From Eunapius fragilis (taxonomy: Eukaryota; Porifera; Demospongiae; Spongillida; Spongillidae): a stretch of DNA of 64,000 nt. Position numbers and translations under genes: made by a program. The notes beneath the pieces were generated by a model, which did no database searches, was not told where the DNA came from, and saw only the letters and a list, made by a program, of their open reading frames with translations. The stretch covers positions 2,930,511 to 2,994,510 of the forward strand of contig OY811974.1 of NCBI GenBank assembly GCA_963681505.1. The letters run 5' to 3'. Positions 24,632 to 36,205 of the stretch are shown piece by piece. Position 1 is the stretch's first letter. Every line of letters begins with the position of its first letter.

Positions 24632-26149
24632 ACGCAATCAAAGGTCTTCGGGTATAGTGGCTTTCACACCTTGTTGATTATTTCATATATGAGTTGCAGG
24701 CACCCAGACCCTCCTACGAGATATCCTGTGTGCCCCCGTCCTGCAGTCCCACCATGTGCAGGCCGCACTCAATGTTTGCTAACTGATTGATTCTATTTTA
24801 CAACTAACCAGGGCTGCTGTTTTCACCTAGGCATGAAGTGCTCACTGAGATAGCATACCACCATCTGCATTCAGGCTACATGTTATTAAAACTATATTAT
24901 CCTCGAGAGGGTCTTGAAGTATAGCGTTTTCACAATTAATCAATATGTTACACCTATAGGTTCAGCTCCTGCCCCGCCGTGCCAAATGTTTGGTAAATGG
25001 TTGAATGAATTATGCCGATGAGCATGCATAGTAAATATATCAGTGCTGCAGTTATCGCGTCGAATCAAATTACGATTTTATTTGATGATAAAGCACATAT
25101 ACGCATGATCTTACACGTGATTGCAAAATCACCAATGAAAATGAAATCTTTTATGATTACCTGCTATAATTGTTCAATGCGGAAATGTGATCGATATCGT
25201 CAGAGTTACATACCTATACGCATGCCTTCATAATTGAGGGAAGTGTCAAATCTTGGATATTTGTTATTTGTTAGGCGAGGCAGATTTTTAATTTGGAGGT
25301 TCTGAAAAAAAAATGTAATCTCACTGGTGGTATTGCCTACTTGATTGCTGAGCATGAAGGTCAAGGGGGAAAATCTCTTCAGCTACCAAAATCATCCTGT
25401 GGATTGTATGGAACTTATTGTAACTACAGTTGAAGGATTCAAAATTAGCTGTATTGTGTGCAATGATTCTGTTAAGCCTGCGATAGAATAATACTAGCCG
25501 TAACATGCATGCATGCAAGGACCGCGAATCTCTTTTGACCAGACTAATAAAGTCACCGAAGGACATTGGTCAAATCATGGAATGGAACAGGTCTATGAAT
25601 ATAATTTCTACAGTTACTAGCCATATGGAGAAATGGCCCATACATCGGCGGTCATCTTGCATTTTTATTTCAAATTGAATTCTAAATAAACTCAGAAAAT
25701 ACTAAAAATTGGGCTGAATTCAAATTTTATTTTTCATTGCGTTGTAAGTATGCAACGTTATACAAAAATCAAGACAAAAATTTAATTACTATCGCAGGTA
25801 ATTATAATATTCAACACTCCCGTTAGCTTCAATAACTACAATAAGCAGCATTTCGTTAATAAACTCGTGCATGTATCCAGGCCAGCCCCACCCCATCCGA
25901 CGAGGGGTGGATGCGCATCAATTAGCACATAGACGGCCAACCACATTTTGTAAAGGTGGGTTATGTACAATTGCGGATTGTTACTAAGTGCAGAATGGCA
26001 CATTGTTACTGTTACAGAAGTGGCGGATATAGTACACGCCACGTTCGCTAGTTGTAACTTAACGCGCTGACACCTATGGGGGCGATCGCATACTGTACTC
26101 CTTCCAGCCAATCAATTTGCTCCCCCATAATTCAGGAACGGCCACAATC
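24632..26149. other. No gene recognised
   Basis: AT-rich sequence with only short frames (25012-25233, 25321-25566, 25836-26111) lacking motifs or splice context. Nothing further could be supported. Confidence 0.45.
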
Positions 26150-26278
26150 ATGACCTCATCCTTTGATATCAACCTGTTCGTATTGTACTGTCTGAAAATA
26201 GCCGTATTAAAAGTTAGGAGCGCATATTCGTATGGGCCTAATAGGGGTGGTCCGTGCTACATGTATATGAAAGGAACG
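26150..26278 (+). CDS. Candidate first coding exon, unrecognised
   Basis: An ATG opens a 43-codon frame with a hydrophobic start (MTSSFDINLFVLYCLKIAVL) and then KVRSAYSYGPNRGG, ending exactly at a strong donor ACG|GTGAGT. A further acceptor/donor-bounded segment lies at about 26413-26490, but all its frames contain stops, so the continuation is unclear. No family was recognised. The frame could be chance; the donor is the main support. Confidence 0.2.
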
Positions 26279-26554
26279 GTGAGTCTCAAATTATTTAATG
26301 CTTGAGTATCCTTTTTGCTTATGTGTCTTGTGGCTTCTTGGGGTGCATAAATTTGTATATACATGTATGCTGTGCTCTTTACATCTACCATTGTATGGTG
26401 CTTGGGTTTTAGCATACTGGCTTCATCTCCTGGGAAACATCAGCTAGTATGACTTCAGGCAACATGGCCACCATGTGATCAAGCATACAGGTGAGTTTTA
26501 ATGTTGTCCTGCACAGTATTATACTCACCATCACACACATAACAGCTCTAGGCG

Positions 26555-26830
26555 GATCCAGGGGGGGGGGGTTTGGGGGGTTGCAACCCCCCCTTTCATA
26601 TATGGTAACGCCCCCTCTTCTGTAAAAACAGCCCCTCTTCCTTCCCCGCTGTTTGTATCGGGCCTGAAGCGCTGGACAGCACCCCCCCCCCCCCCTCCGC
26701 TTTTCGTATCAGGCCTTAAATGGACAGCACCCCCCCCCCCCCCCGCTTTTTGTATCAGGCCTGAAGCGGACAGCACCCCCCCCCCCCCCCCCCCCCCCCC
26801 CGCTTTTCGTATCGTGGGTCTCAACCCCCT
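26555..26830. repeat. Tandem repeat with expandable poly-C tracts
   Basis: Three to four copies of a unit containing TTTTCGTATCAGGCCTGAAG, then CGGACAGCA, each followed by a C run of different length (up to about 26). GGATCCAGGGGGG lies at its left edge. The long open frame on the minus strand here is pure low complexity. Confidence 0.7.
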
Positions 26831-26916
26831 CTTTTGGAAAACCCTGTAACCGCCCCTGTATAACCCACAGATACTAACAAGTGTGCACTCCCATGGGTGC
26901 CCCAGCTTTTCTAGAA

Positions 26917-26948
<32 letters not shown>
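26917..26948. repeat. 32-base poly-G tract
   Basis: Uninterrupted G run followed by GAGGGGAGGGGAGGGG, potentially G-quadruplex forming. Other homopolymer G/C runs lie at 27240-27256, 27619-27646, 30990-31007, 33446-33463, 46448-46466 and 62430-62453. Confidence 0.85.
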
Positions 26949-26951
<3 letters not shown>

Positions 26952-27797
26952 AGGGGAGGGGAGGGGCACCAATTATAGGGCAGTGGCGGCAGAGCAATAA
27001 AAAAAGTGATACGGCGGACTGGGGGGGGTGGAAAGAGGGTCTTCAATATATGAGCAGGGGTGTAACATAAAAAGTGCTACGGCGTTCGCCGTACTTGCCG
27101 TAGTGTCAGCGCCGCCTATGTAGGGAGGTGGGCAGGGGGGAGGCGCATGTAAGTAGACATCAATACTGGGACAAGGGTTAAATTATTTAACAAGCATTAA
27201 TTACAAGGGGTTGGGGGTGGGGCGCCATTGAGTCTCAAAGGGGGGGGGGGGGGGGTGCCCATGACTCAAAACACAGTCACACTCAGAATTCTATATTACT
27301 CACCCAACACATCAAATAACATTTTTCACCAACATGAGTGTACACTCCCAGCATACACAACTAAATGACCTCCCATCAGCATACACACCCAACTCATATT
27401 CTCCACCAACCACATACCAGTACACACTAGCAACAGTGTGCACATTCCCAATGACCCTACACACCAGCATAGTTTCATTGATGGGGCGGGAGTGCCCCAC
27501 ACCTCCCATATTTTTGCCCCCTCTTGGCAATGAAGGGATAACAAGTTACACAACCCATTCACAGAATTGGCTCGCTTGGTATAAAGTCCTCCTAAAAGTT
27601 TCAACTTAACATTTGTCCCTCCCCCCCCCCCCCCCCCCCCCCCCCCACTGATGTTTTTTCTCGGTGATGGATTGTGTCACCTGTTATCCCTTAATAACAG
27701 CATGTACACACCAGGTTACCCCACAGGCACACCAGCACCCTAGCGTATAGCTGGCCAACCACCTAGCCTACAGATCATTAGACCAACATGAGTTTAA

Positions 27798-27799
<2 letters not shown>

Positions 27800-27833
<34 letters not shown>

Positions 27834-27858
27834 ACACACATACACACACACACACACT
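27800..27858. repeat. (AC)n microsatellite
   Basis: CA repeats with occasional TACA interruptions; no coding function. The flanking 27.0-28.1 kb holds homopolymer tracts and no recognisable gene. Confidence 0.85.
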
Positions 27859-28110
27859 ACACATCACACACTAGAACAGTGAGCATAACAGTGAACACTA
27901 CCAGTCCCACACATGGGGTTTCTTTGATAAAAACCTTAGAGGGGGAATTTTAAAAATTCGTTGCTAAGGCAACTCTGAGGTTATATCACTTATTGCCAAG
28001 GGGCAACAATATGGCATGCACCCCATACACCAACTCATATGTACTACATGTAACAACAAGATAACATATGCAGTTCCCTTCATACATGTACCCATAATTC
28101 TGCCTTACAT

Positions 28111-28194
28111 TTGTTCTTAGCCTACCCCTATCAGAGGTCATCTGCCCAACATAAAGGGGTAGTGATCAACAGGATAGGCTAAGAACACTAACCG
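28111..28194. repeat. Short foldback repeat
   Basis: TGTTCTTAGCCTA at the left and TAGGCTAAGAACA at the right are inverted, with inner ACCCCT/AGGGGT pairing. About 80 bases, noncoding, likely a miniature element remnant. Confidence 0.45.
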
Positions 28195-28337
28195 TTCTTT
28201 TTATTTATTTTTCCTACTCCACATGAAATGCTCCCTAGATGGCTGTATGGTCAATGTGATACAGCCAGCATGACAAAAAGCTTCAGCAACAACTCAAATA
28301 GAAGGGACATTGCAGGCTTTGTGTGGTCCTCAAGTAG

Positions 28338-28876
28338 CTACAAGGCTCTACAGACTTCATGTGATGCATGCATGTAGATTTGTGGTGTGCTTGGCATTTG
28401 TATTTGGTGGTGTAAGAACTGTATGTGTGAATGTGGATAGTTGCTGGTATTGATGGACTTGCTGAAAGCAGACAGGAGGCTTGGTCTTTTAGATAAGAAC
28501 TATGTATATAGGTAGTTGTGGGTGATTATGTAAACTTTTCCTTCCCACTTTATAAAAACTGACCTGTTGAGTGTGTGTAGCAATACAGATGCCTGTACAT
28601 GTAATAATATAACATCCAGCCATTTGGTCATATTTTTGCTGCTGAGTATCCACATGTGTGAGGTGTACTGGTATGTCATCATAGTGTGTAGGTGATGGTC
28701 TGTGTACATGTGATGGTGTGTAGGTATGGGTGGCCTGGTAGGTTACACTCTTGTCTGATCTGACGATACTGTGTAAGCCAAAAGTTGTAACGTTCGTACC
28801 TTGCATTATACATGTCTGTTTGCCGAGCCACATGTTCTAAGTAATTCCGTTCAAATAAATAGCTCCCGCACACACC
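28338..28876 (-). CDS. Candidate three-exon gene fragment, unrecognised
   Basis: Three segments on the minus strand are bounded by splice-like sites and agree in phase. Exon a (28876-28747) follows a T-rich acceptor and reads YLFERNYLEHVARQTDMYN, then ARYERYNFWLTQYRQIRQE. Its donor is GTAACC. Exon b (28699-28564) ends with MTKWLDVILLHVQASVLLHT at donor GTCAGT. Exon c (28461-28338) follows GCTTTCAG and ends VCRAL-stop. The introns of 47 and 102 bases are similar in size to the EGF-gene introns. No family was recognised, and parts of exon b are compositionally odd (His/Thr-rich in other frames). The upstream exon is unknown. Confidence 0.3.
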
Positions 28877-29110
28877 CTACCAGTCTAGTAAAAAAAAAAA
28901 GTATCAACGCGCAAGAGCAGTTGATTTGATTAATAGTTACACGCAGCCAGATGTAACTTCGGTGGGTCTACTTCAAGCTTTGTGTACGATCGAACTAACC
29001 CACAGAACAGGATCCGTGATTATAAACACTCAACAACACACATGGGAGAGCATATATACAATGTTCAGAACTAGGACATTGTTTTATATGAATAATAGGT
29101 GTTGCTTTGG

Positions 29111-29325
29111 ATGGAGCACCACATAACGAAAGTCAAAGAGCGTTGCAGAGTGTGTGGCCGCTTCTTGGTGGAGGCTAGGGAAAAGAAAACAAGGAGCTCA
29201 TATACCTGCCAAGAGTTTGCAGCTCATTTGTACACTGTCTTTGCTGTTAACACCGGCAATTACATAGTTAACACTCACCCTCCTACCGTTGTAAAATTGT
29301 ACAACCATTGTTGTACAACCATCTG
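29111..29325 (+). pseudogene. RAG1 N-terminal-like zinc-motif ORF (possible N-RAG/transposon relic)
   Basis: The frame reads MEHHITKVKERCRVCGRFL, then SSYTCQEFAAHLYTVFAV, then NTGNYIVNTHPPTVVKLY and NHCCTTI. The order C-x2-C, a C-x-E/x-F helix, an F-x-V/I-N segment and HPP ending in a C resembles the zinc-binding N-terminal region of RAG1 and of N-RAG-like sequences in invertebrate mobile elements. The Cys normally two residues before the last Cys pair appears to be Tyr (LYNHC). The frame is cut off by antisense retrotransposon sequence from about 29330. The similarity is from pattern memory, not a search. Confidence 0.35.
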
Positions 29326-29329
29326 CGTT

Positions 29330-29860
29330 CTGCCACCATGTCCATCTTGGCAGTACACCAGACTTAAGCCGCCCGGCCAGTGGATGTATTCTCTCTCCCA
29401 ATCGAGGACAAGTACATCCGCTGGCTGGGTATGGCTTAGGTCTGGTGTACATAATGGTACTGCCTGACTCTACTCTCACTCCTGGAAGATGGGCACGATG
29501 GCAGAACTCAACATACACGTTATGCAGATGGTTGTGGCCATGCAGTGACAACATCACCACCCTGTTTACAAGTAGTAGCGCCAGGGCACAAAGAACATGA
29601 GGAGCCTCTAGCCATCTCCATCCCTAGCCACCATTGGATGGAGAATTACAGTTCATTGGGTTCAAAGTTCAGGTCAAGACTAGGAGGTGTGACCAGTAGC
29701 CAGGATGCAGCATGAGGTGCTGACACAGAGAGGAGCCGAGCCTTGTCAGCAGGTGATGATGCTTTCAACAACAATGAGAACTGGTGGGTCCTCTAGTTTC
29801 TTTGACAGTATACCCTTTGGTGGACGGGTGAGGCTGTGATAGCATCCACAGAGATTACTT
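29330..29860 (-). pseudogene. Truncated copy of REL-type retrotransposon (knuckle region)
   Basis: Across two frames the minus strand reads ASSPADKARLLSVSAPHAAS, a WWLGM segment, CSLCPGATTC, then KQGGDVVTRHGHNHLHN, HRAHLPGVRVESGS and PASGCTCPRLGERIH. These align in order with the 47-57 kb copies (SSPANKARHLS, KWWLGMN, CPFCPD, GGDVV-RHN-LRD, RAHFSV, PADVL). The copy lacks the catalytic DVTVTSPLTP and everything after it, contains stops and frameshifts, and loses the middle of the CCHC knuckle. It abuts the RAG1-like ORF on the opposite strand. Confidence 0.65.
29353..29450. repeat. 98-base imperfect palindrome inside the retrotransposon fragment
   Basis: GTACACCAGACTTAAGCC is mirrored by GGCTTAGGTCTGGTGTAC, with inner GGATGTA/TACATCC pairing. 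It lies where the retrotransposon similarity ends and may be a local inverted duplication. Confidence 0.55.
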
Positions 29861-30640
29861 CAGACAGGGAGACTAAGTCTTATATTTGTGTCCCATAAAA
29901 CAAATATCAGTCCTAACAAGATCTGTTTATCACGTTTGGAAGCAATTCATTACTTAAAACAAAAGATTACATATAATTAAGTGGCCAGAAAGCAATAGGC
30001 CCACACTAATGTATCACTAACTCCAATCCTAAATTAAAATTCAACTTGACTGTGACCTATTTTACATCTTGCAGCACTCTTTCAGGCGGGAGCATGTCAA
30101 ATAGTTCAAGAGCGCTGACACTGAATCACTAACATAGCTACACACGTGGTTCTTCATCAGTGAGTCTCTACAAGGCTGAGAAAACATGAAGGTAAAGAAC
30201 ATAGAATTTTATTTGTACATGTTTGTTTATGGTGCTATTGTTACTTCAAACGATCAATTGTATACACATGCACACACATATGCATGTACAGACATACATA
30301 AAACACACACATACATACAAGTACACATGTGTACATAATACACATACATGTGAAAACATACACAAATACATACATGTACACACATACATAAAACATGCAC
30401 ACATACATGTACACATACACATAAAACACACACTGATACATACATTTTCACATATATACATGTACAAAAAACACATACATGTATGCACACATTTATATAT
30501 ATGGGACAGTTTCCAACAAAATTGCCCCTCAATATTCCCTTGCGTTTGAATAACTATAACTTCCGAACGGTTAAGGCTAATGACTTCTTATTCTCAACAC
30601 TTCATAGTACACCATTTCTGCATGGTGAAATACATTTTGG
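29861..30640. other. Intergenic, with diverged (AC/TA)n microsatellite
   Basis: 30258-30500 is an impure ACATACATGTACAC microsatellite. The remainder shows no gene. Reading frames across the microsatellite on both strands are artefacts. Confidence 0.7.
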
Positions 30641-30641
30641 G

Positions 30642-30905
30642 GTATTGCAATGTGTGATACCCCACTAGGTTCAAACCCGCCAAATACTTTTCGGTTCTCC
30701 TATAATCAAATCACTTTTAAAATTCGGTTTGTGGGTAGAGAGGTTCCTGTACCTATCACGGCAAGTTATGTCCCGCTATATCAAGCGGGAAAATGTGCAT
30801 GTAGGGACCTCTCTATTTGCAAACTGAATTTGAAGCGATTTGATTACTCCTACTGAAAGTTATGGTAGGTTTGAACCCGGTGGGGTATTGGACGTTGCAA
30901 TACTG
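30642..30905. mobile_element. Foldback repeat, best copy of the 0.7/23.0 kb family
   Basis: The left arm (GGTATTGCAATGTGTGATACC, then AGGTTCAAACC, TAATCAAATCACTTTTAAA and TAGAGAGG) pairs with the right arm (CCTCTCTATTTGCAAACTG, ATTTGATTA, GGTTTGAACC and GTTGCAATAC). The arms are about 100 bases with moderate divergence. Noncoding. Confidence 0.6.
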
Positions 30906-31459
30906 GGGAGTTAGGAAAGGCCATCAGTTTTACATTACCAAACTAAGGCTAAGGTTGATTTCAGCGATCTAGCCATGTGCATGCGCCCACCCCCCCCCCC
31001 CCCCCCCAAATTCATATCCCGCCCCTCTGGTACCAATTGGATTATTCCATTATTTAACTGTACACTCCTACAGATGACAACAATGGTGTCCATGGTGGGG
31101 GGTTGTGTTTAGAAACATGTCGATGTCGTTGTCCAGGGTTGCAAATATGTCCTGAGGGGGGTAGTATAAATGCCTGTCCCGGGGTGCTAGCAGATAAAAC
31201 ATAAGCTTGTACTTGGGGGGTGGGGGGGGGGTGGGAGTGGTAGGGGTTAGCAGGTATAACATAAGCTTGTCCAGGGGAGATGTAACCAAATAGAAGCTTG
31301 TCTGGGGGTATTAAAAAACTTAACAACAAAAGGTGGTTTTATATATTGTCCTGGGGGTTACGTTTGCAATTATTGTCATCTGTAGGTGTGTATGGTTAAA
31401 TAATGGAATAGCCCAAAGCTGCCCCGCCCTCTCATACACAATCATGTGTATGGCAGACT

Positions 31460-31640
31460 ACTTAATTCCTATGCAGACACTGGCGGACAGAGGGGAGCGG
31501 GGGGAATTAGGTCTGCAACCCGAGCACATCTCCCTTTGGTGTCTCTGTCCCTCCAATCCCCCTTTAATTTAATTCTGGATCTGCCACTGGCTTCACATAT
31601 ATTTATTATCAATGTGCCCCCCGCCAAATCCTGGATCCAG
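31460..31640. repeat. Degenerate GGCGGA-ended miniature element
   Basis: CACTGGCGGACAGAGGGG at the left and CTGGATCTGCCACTGG at the right resemble the termini of the hAT-type element at 61044-61265. No target duplication is seen, so the boundaries are uncertain. Confidence 0.35.
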
Positions 31641-32098
31641 GGCTAATTACAACCATACATAAAGATTTTTGTTGAGAATAGGAATGACTGCGCTCAAATG
31701 GGTGGTTTAGCTATCTATCACATACACATGCAAACATACACACAACCCACAGCTGGAAAAACAATGTAAGTGCTTGCATACTATACATACCACCCACACA
31801 CGCTCACATACATGTACCTGCATGTTTCTTACTAAACACTGTTCAATGGCCAGTAACACAAAACAGGATGCCATGGTGATCGATGGCATGAAGGCTGGCA
31901 CTCATCACTCACATACACAATCGCAAAGATGCTGGTGTATGTGTTTAAAATAAAAAACATGTACTACAATCTGGTAAATTGCTCTAACTATACCTCACAG
32001 TAGTGAGCTCTTCATACCTCTTGAGGATACCATGCATCACTTGTGCAACTTCGTTGCCTCCTGAGCATGGGATCCAACAATTTGAGGAAAAGAACCAT

Positions 32099-32197
32099 GG
32101 CCGTACCCAGAGGGGGTTCGTAACCAAGGAAACCTATAAAATTGCTATAGCAATTTTATTGGTTTCCTTGGTTACGGAACCCCCTCTGGGTATGGCC
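32099..32197. mobile_element. 99-base near-perfect palindromic miniature element
   Basis: The left arm GGCCGTACCCAGAGGGGGTT, then GTAACCAAGGAAACC, is complemented by the right arm ending AACCCCCTCTGGGTATGGCC, around the centre TTGCTATAGCAA. Only a few mismatches and one indel separate the arms. It forms a long hairpin and is noncoding. Confidence 0.75.
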
Positions 32198-33058
32198 CTG
32201 AGAACCTAGAGTGCTTTTAGAGATGCTATCTGCTTACACTATGGCTGGTAACCTCCTTTATTACCATCACATTGCATATGTGGCTCCATCTATACTGTGG
32301 AGCATGCCATGAATTGCCCATCAGGAGGCTTTCCTTCAATTCGACACAATGAGGTGCGAGATCTGACCTCAGTGAGGTATGTCATAATGCAGAACCTACA
32401 TGTACTTTGCAGCCATTGCAGAGTGAGTGCCTTACATATTACTTAATAAGTCTGCCAATGCAGAGCTAGGAGCAAGAAAAACAACGAATTATCTGACCTC
32501 TTAATTGAAAAGTTTACATAAAACCCACAACCAATAACAATTCTTCCACATGTCACCACTCCTAATTAAAGAGGCAGTACTTATGAAACCACAAAGACTC
32601 AGACAGCAGCTAATACAACTACCAGCCCTTCTTCAACTGTCTACATTTGATACATTTGGTACACAAACATACAAACTTGTGTCAACACCATACACAACAT
32701 CACTGAACAACTTTACAGTCTGCATATACAGTAGCAAGCATTATATGATGAAAACACAAAGCTTTACATTTGAGTAGTGGTTCTCCTGGTGGAGGTTGGA
32801 AGGGTGACTGGCACAGTCCATGAGCTACATCACATTGTTCGGTATGATGGGTTCAGTCCCTGGTCCATACCAGGCAGTCATGTAGGTAGCCCACTGAGCC
32901 TGGAACCAGAGCTGCTGGCAGACCACCTGGGTATACCTTCACTCAATCATCAGGAGTTTTTCTGACCAATTTGATGGGAAGAGGGGGGGGGGAGGAGCTC
33001 AGAGAGCTTACCAGAAAATCTGACTGGATGTCTTCTCATCACTGCTGCCTCCTCCCCA

Positions 33059-34257
33059 TCAATTCACAGTGATGGGGAGGAGGGAATGATGGGGAAGAGG
33101 GGAACGGTACAGCACAAACAAAAGCCTGACCATCTCTTGAGCAATGTTCTCCACATTGTTATTATCTAGGAGCACATAGGTGGCTCCACCATTCTTACTG
33201 CAGTGACAATGTGCCAACATATGCTCCGTGTATGGATACAGGTAAAGTGTAGGAGATGTGTGTGCTCCCAATGGGGGGAGGGGGTGGACATTTCATCTCC
33301 CTTAACTAAAACCACACCTCTTCCTACTTCCTGTAACTAAAATGACTCGACAGGGTCAGGGATTAGAGGAGAGTTTAAAACACTATGAGTGAGGACCAAT
33401 GAGTGAAGACCAATACATGTAGGATACGCAGCCTTCAGGAAGAGGGGGGGGGGGGGGGGGGGGTTGAATTTGGTTAATAGGTGAACTTACAATAACATAC
33501 ACGCATCATACAATATATTTTGTTCTTAATAAAACTGATTAGACTCAATGATGAAGGCGATCTCGCTTTGGAGATAGGACGGGGGGTTGTTCAAACCCAA
33601 TGACCCCCCCCTGTGTACACCCATGATATGTGTAGGACCAATGGACACATACATGTAGCGCCAATGGAGACATACCTCCAAATGATGGTAACTAATAAAC
33701 TCCATACTGCAGAGGACAGGCTCATCCCCCGTAGAGCTGCCATGGCAACAGTGATGAGCTCACAGACCACACATCTTCGGGGCAGGAGAGGGAGAAGTGT
33801 GAGGATGGGTATAAGTAGAAAGGGGAGGAGGAGAGAAGGGGGAGGGAGGAGGAGGATGGGAGGAGGGAAGGAGAAAGAGGTGGAGGAGAAGAGAGGAAAA
33901 ACAGCAGTGTGGTAAATGAACTTGTGGTTTCACAAGATATGTAAATAAATTTGTACTTTCATAATCATAATTAAGGTACTGTAATATGGCTTACTACAGT
34001 TAAGATACATGAACATGGATTATACACCTACAGTAAAAAAATTTTAAGCTACGAGAGTCCGGGCCATAATTGCTCTTACAAGAGACCTAGTCAAGGTGAG
34101 GTTAAACCTACTGTATGTTTCATACACAAAGCTGCATTTTGATTTTGGAGACCCAATATGGCAAAGCTGGGTGGCTAGACAGGAAAATGTGTCCCTAGCC
34201 TCCTTCCCCCAATTACACTACAATTAATTTCAGGCTTGTGAAGTAGGTATAAGGGGT

Positions 34258-34316
<59 letters not shown>

Positions 34317-34380
34317 CACACACACACACTCACACACACACACACACACACATACACACTCACACACACACACACACACA

Positions 34381-34458
<78 letters not shown>

Positions 34459-34585
34459 AGCGATAAGGTACTGAAGGGAAGTACGGACTTTTACACATAC
34501 CTGGCCTGGAATGAGGCAGTTGGTATAGTGAAGTGGAGGATCACGGGAGACTTTTTAATATGGTGAGGTGTTGCCATAGATAACA
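33059..34585 (-). CDS. Candidate three-exon gene fragment, unrecognised
   Basis: Exon 1 (34585-34501) reads MATPHHIKKSPVILHFTIPT, then ASFQA, to donor CCAG|GTATGT. Exon 2 (33774-33676) follows a very long pyrimidine tract and CCCCGAAG; it reads CVVCELITVAMAALRGMSLS, then SAVWSLLVTIIW, to donor GGAG|GTATGT. Exon 3 (33197 to stop at 33059) follows CACTGCAG and reads SKNGGATYVLLDNNNVENIA, then QEMVRLLFVLYRS. All three joins are in phase (AG+A, AG+T). A further exon-like segment with donor CAG|GTACAT lies at about 31890-31807. No family was recognised. Exon 3 may end earlier at a GT donor and continue. Confidence 0.35.
34261..34456. repeat. (AC)n microsatellite, about 195 bases
   Basis: Nearly pure AC repeats with ACAACAC and TCAC interruptions, lying in the intron between candidate exons at 34501 and 33774. 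A second impure block is at 34600-34800. Open frames through it are rejected. Confidence 0.9.
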
Positions 34586-34804
34586 CTAATTCATATATAC
34601 ACATACATGTACACATACACACATATACATATACGTACACACATACAAATAAAACACATGCACACATACGTGCACATAAAACACACATGTACACATAGCC
34701 ATAAACACTGTCACACACACATACTTAGTCATAAACGCACACACATACATATATACATCTATACATACATGTACATATACATGTACATGTATGTTCACAC
34801 ATGG

Positions 34805-36010
34805 GACATTGTACGAGAAAACATGGTAGTTTTCAAATGCTGCAGTTGGCACAAATCTAATGCACCTAAACTTAAAGTCGGACTAGCTTTTGCAAAGTTA
34901 GAAGTATTCAATCTTTTATGATGCATTCATTTTCAATGGGAAAGGTCAATTAAGTGCGTACCGTCAGTCGTATAGAAATATGGCAGCTCTTGTATATTTG
35001 ATGCTCCCGCCGTTTGTACCAGACGTTACCTCTACGTGTATGCTCTTACATGTACTACCGCTCCGGTATATAACCTTTTAGCGTATTACGAACAGTCACT
35101 ACCATCCAATATACGTTTTGCATTCATGCTACTTAACTAGTACTCTGAGACTTACAAGATCCTTCCGTAATAAGTCTGGTTGTATGCCCGTGTCGATTCT
35201 CTGAGTGGCAAACTCCTTTGTGTAATCGCAACCTCCGTCTTTCCCGATTAGTGCCACCTAGCCACTCCTACATGTGGTCATCATGCTAAGTCAGTACATA
35301 GCAATAATTATTGGTCATTTAACTACAACATCAAAAAACAGCTAGGTCTGGGCACGGCCGACAGATGATAAGGGGCACGTGATGATCGTCTTGTATGCGG
35401 GGTGTATCTCACTAACCATTCAACGGAAGTGCGATTTGAAGGCCCTAAGCTCTGAAAAAATGATGATAAATAAGTACACTTACTGCTCTCATATAATCCG
35501 TTGGCACCTAACGAAATTATCATTTGGTTGGGAAACTATTGATGACTGAATAACGAAATGAGATAAAATGAATGGACATTGGAAACCTTGCATAATTAAT
35601 GTGGAAGTGCGGATATAAGTACCTAAGGTGCGAAAAACTACTCAAAATATGCCAAATAGTCCCCACATTACAAATCCAAGAGCACCTAGTCAATATAATT
35701 TTTTTTTCTGCAGTTAGATGCAGTTTTCTGAATGCGTCCATACATTTTCTATGGACACCGAATTACGCAATGACCGAATACCGCGTAATCCTTTTGACCG
35801 CCAATTTCTCGATATGCTGTCCGCGTTTCGCCGGAAGTGCTTCAATTCCCATGGCACATGTACCTTTTACTACTGTACTCCAGCAGGTACTTGTGTCTTT
35901 ATGGTATAAAGAACCTCAATTCCTCTTTCTCATTTTAACTTCGAGCGCACCAAAATTTACAGCATAATCATGGGCTGCATGGTTAAAATTTATGCTCTTT
36001 GTAAGGAGTA
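34805..36010. other. No gene supported
   Basis: Several open frames (35599-35967, 35718-35909, 35323-35523) exist, but none shows a domain, splice context or low stop density beyond chance. Confidence 0.45.
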
Positions 36011-36205
36011 AGAGGCATAAAATGGTGGTGTCTATAGGTGGGTGTAACGGCATTCCACGATATAAATTACCAACAAATAGTGTTGTTACGCATAAATCCT
36101 TGTTCTAGACTCCATCAATTAGCCATTACTTCAATCCCATCTGCTGAATCATGAAATGCATACCCACCTTAAACAGCCATAAAATGGTAGTGATGCTGCA
36201 TGGGC
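36010..36205. repeat. Diverged repeat carrying a CAGCCATAAAATGG-type word, first copy
   Basis: Contains CATAAAATGGTGGTG, ACAAATAGTGTTGTTACGCA, a CTCCATCA segment and CATACCCACCTTAAACAGCC, in the order found repeatedly at 39.8-40.8 kb. Noncoding. Confidence 0.6.

Noticed and set aside
26531..27046. 171-codon minus-strand frame
   Set aside because: It is made of poly-Gly/Pro translated from G/C homopolymers and a poly-C tandem repeat.
30223..30549. Cys/Val- or His/Thr-rich frames on both strands
   Set aside because: Translations of an AC/TG microsatellite; the same applies to 34175-34852, 43080-44244, 46773-47030 and 58990-59494.
33011..33090. Hairpin CCTCCTCCCCATCA / TGATGGGGAGGAGG as a regulatory RNA element
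   Set aside because: Low-complexity purine/pyrimidine stretch overlapping the possible exon 3 end; no supporting context.
34501..34585. SPVILHFTIPTASFQARYV read as an adaptor mu-subunit C-terminus
   Set aside because: The resemblance needs read-through of a good donor (GTATGT) and does not continue; the in-phase exon 2 gives a different sequence.
35599..35967. 122-codon plus-strand frame
   Set aside because: No domain, no splice context, and an overlapping second frame is equally open.
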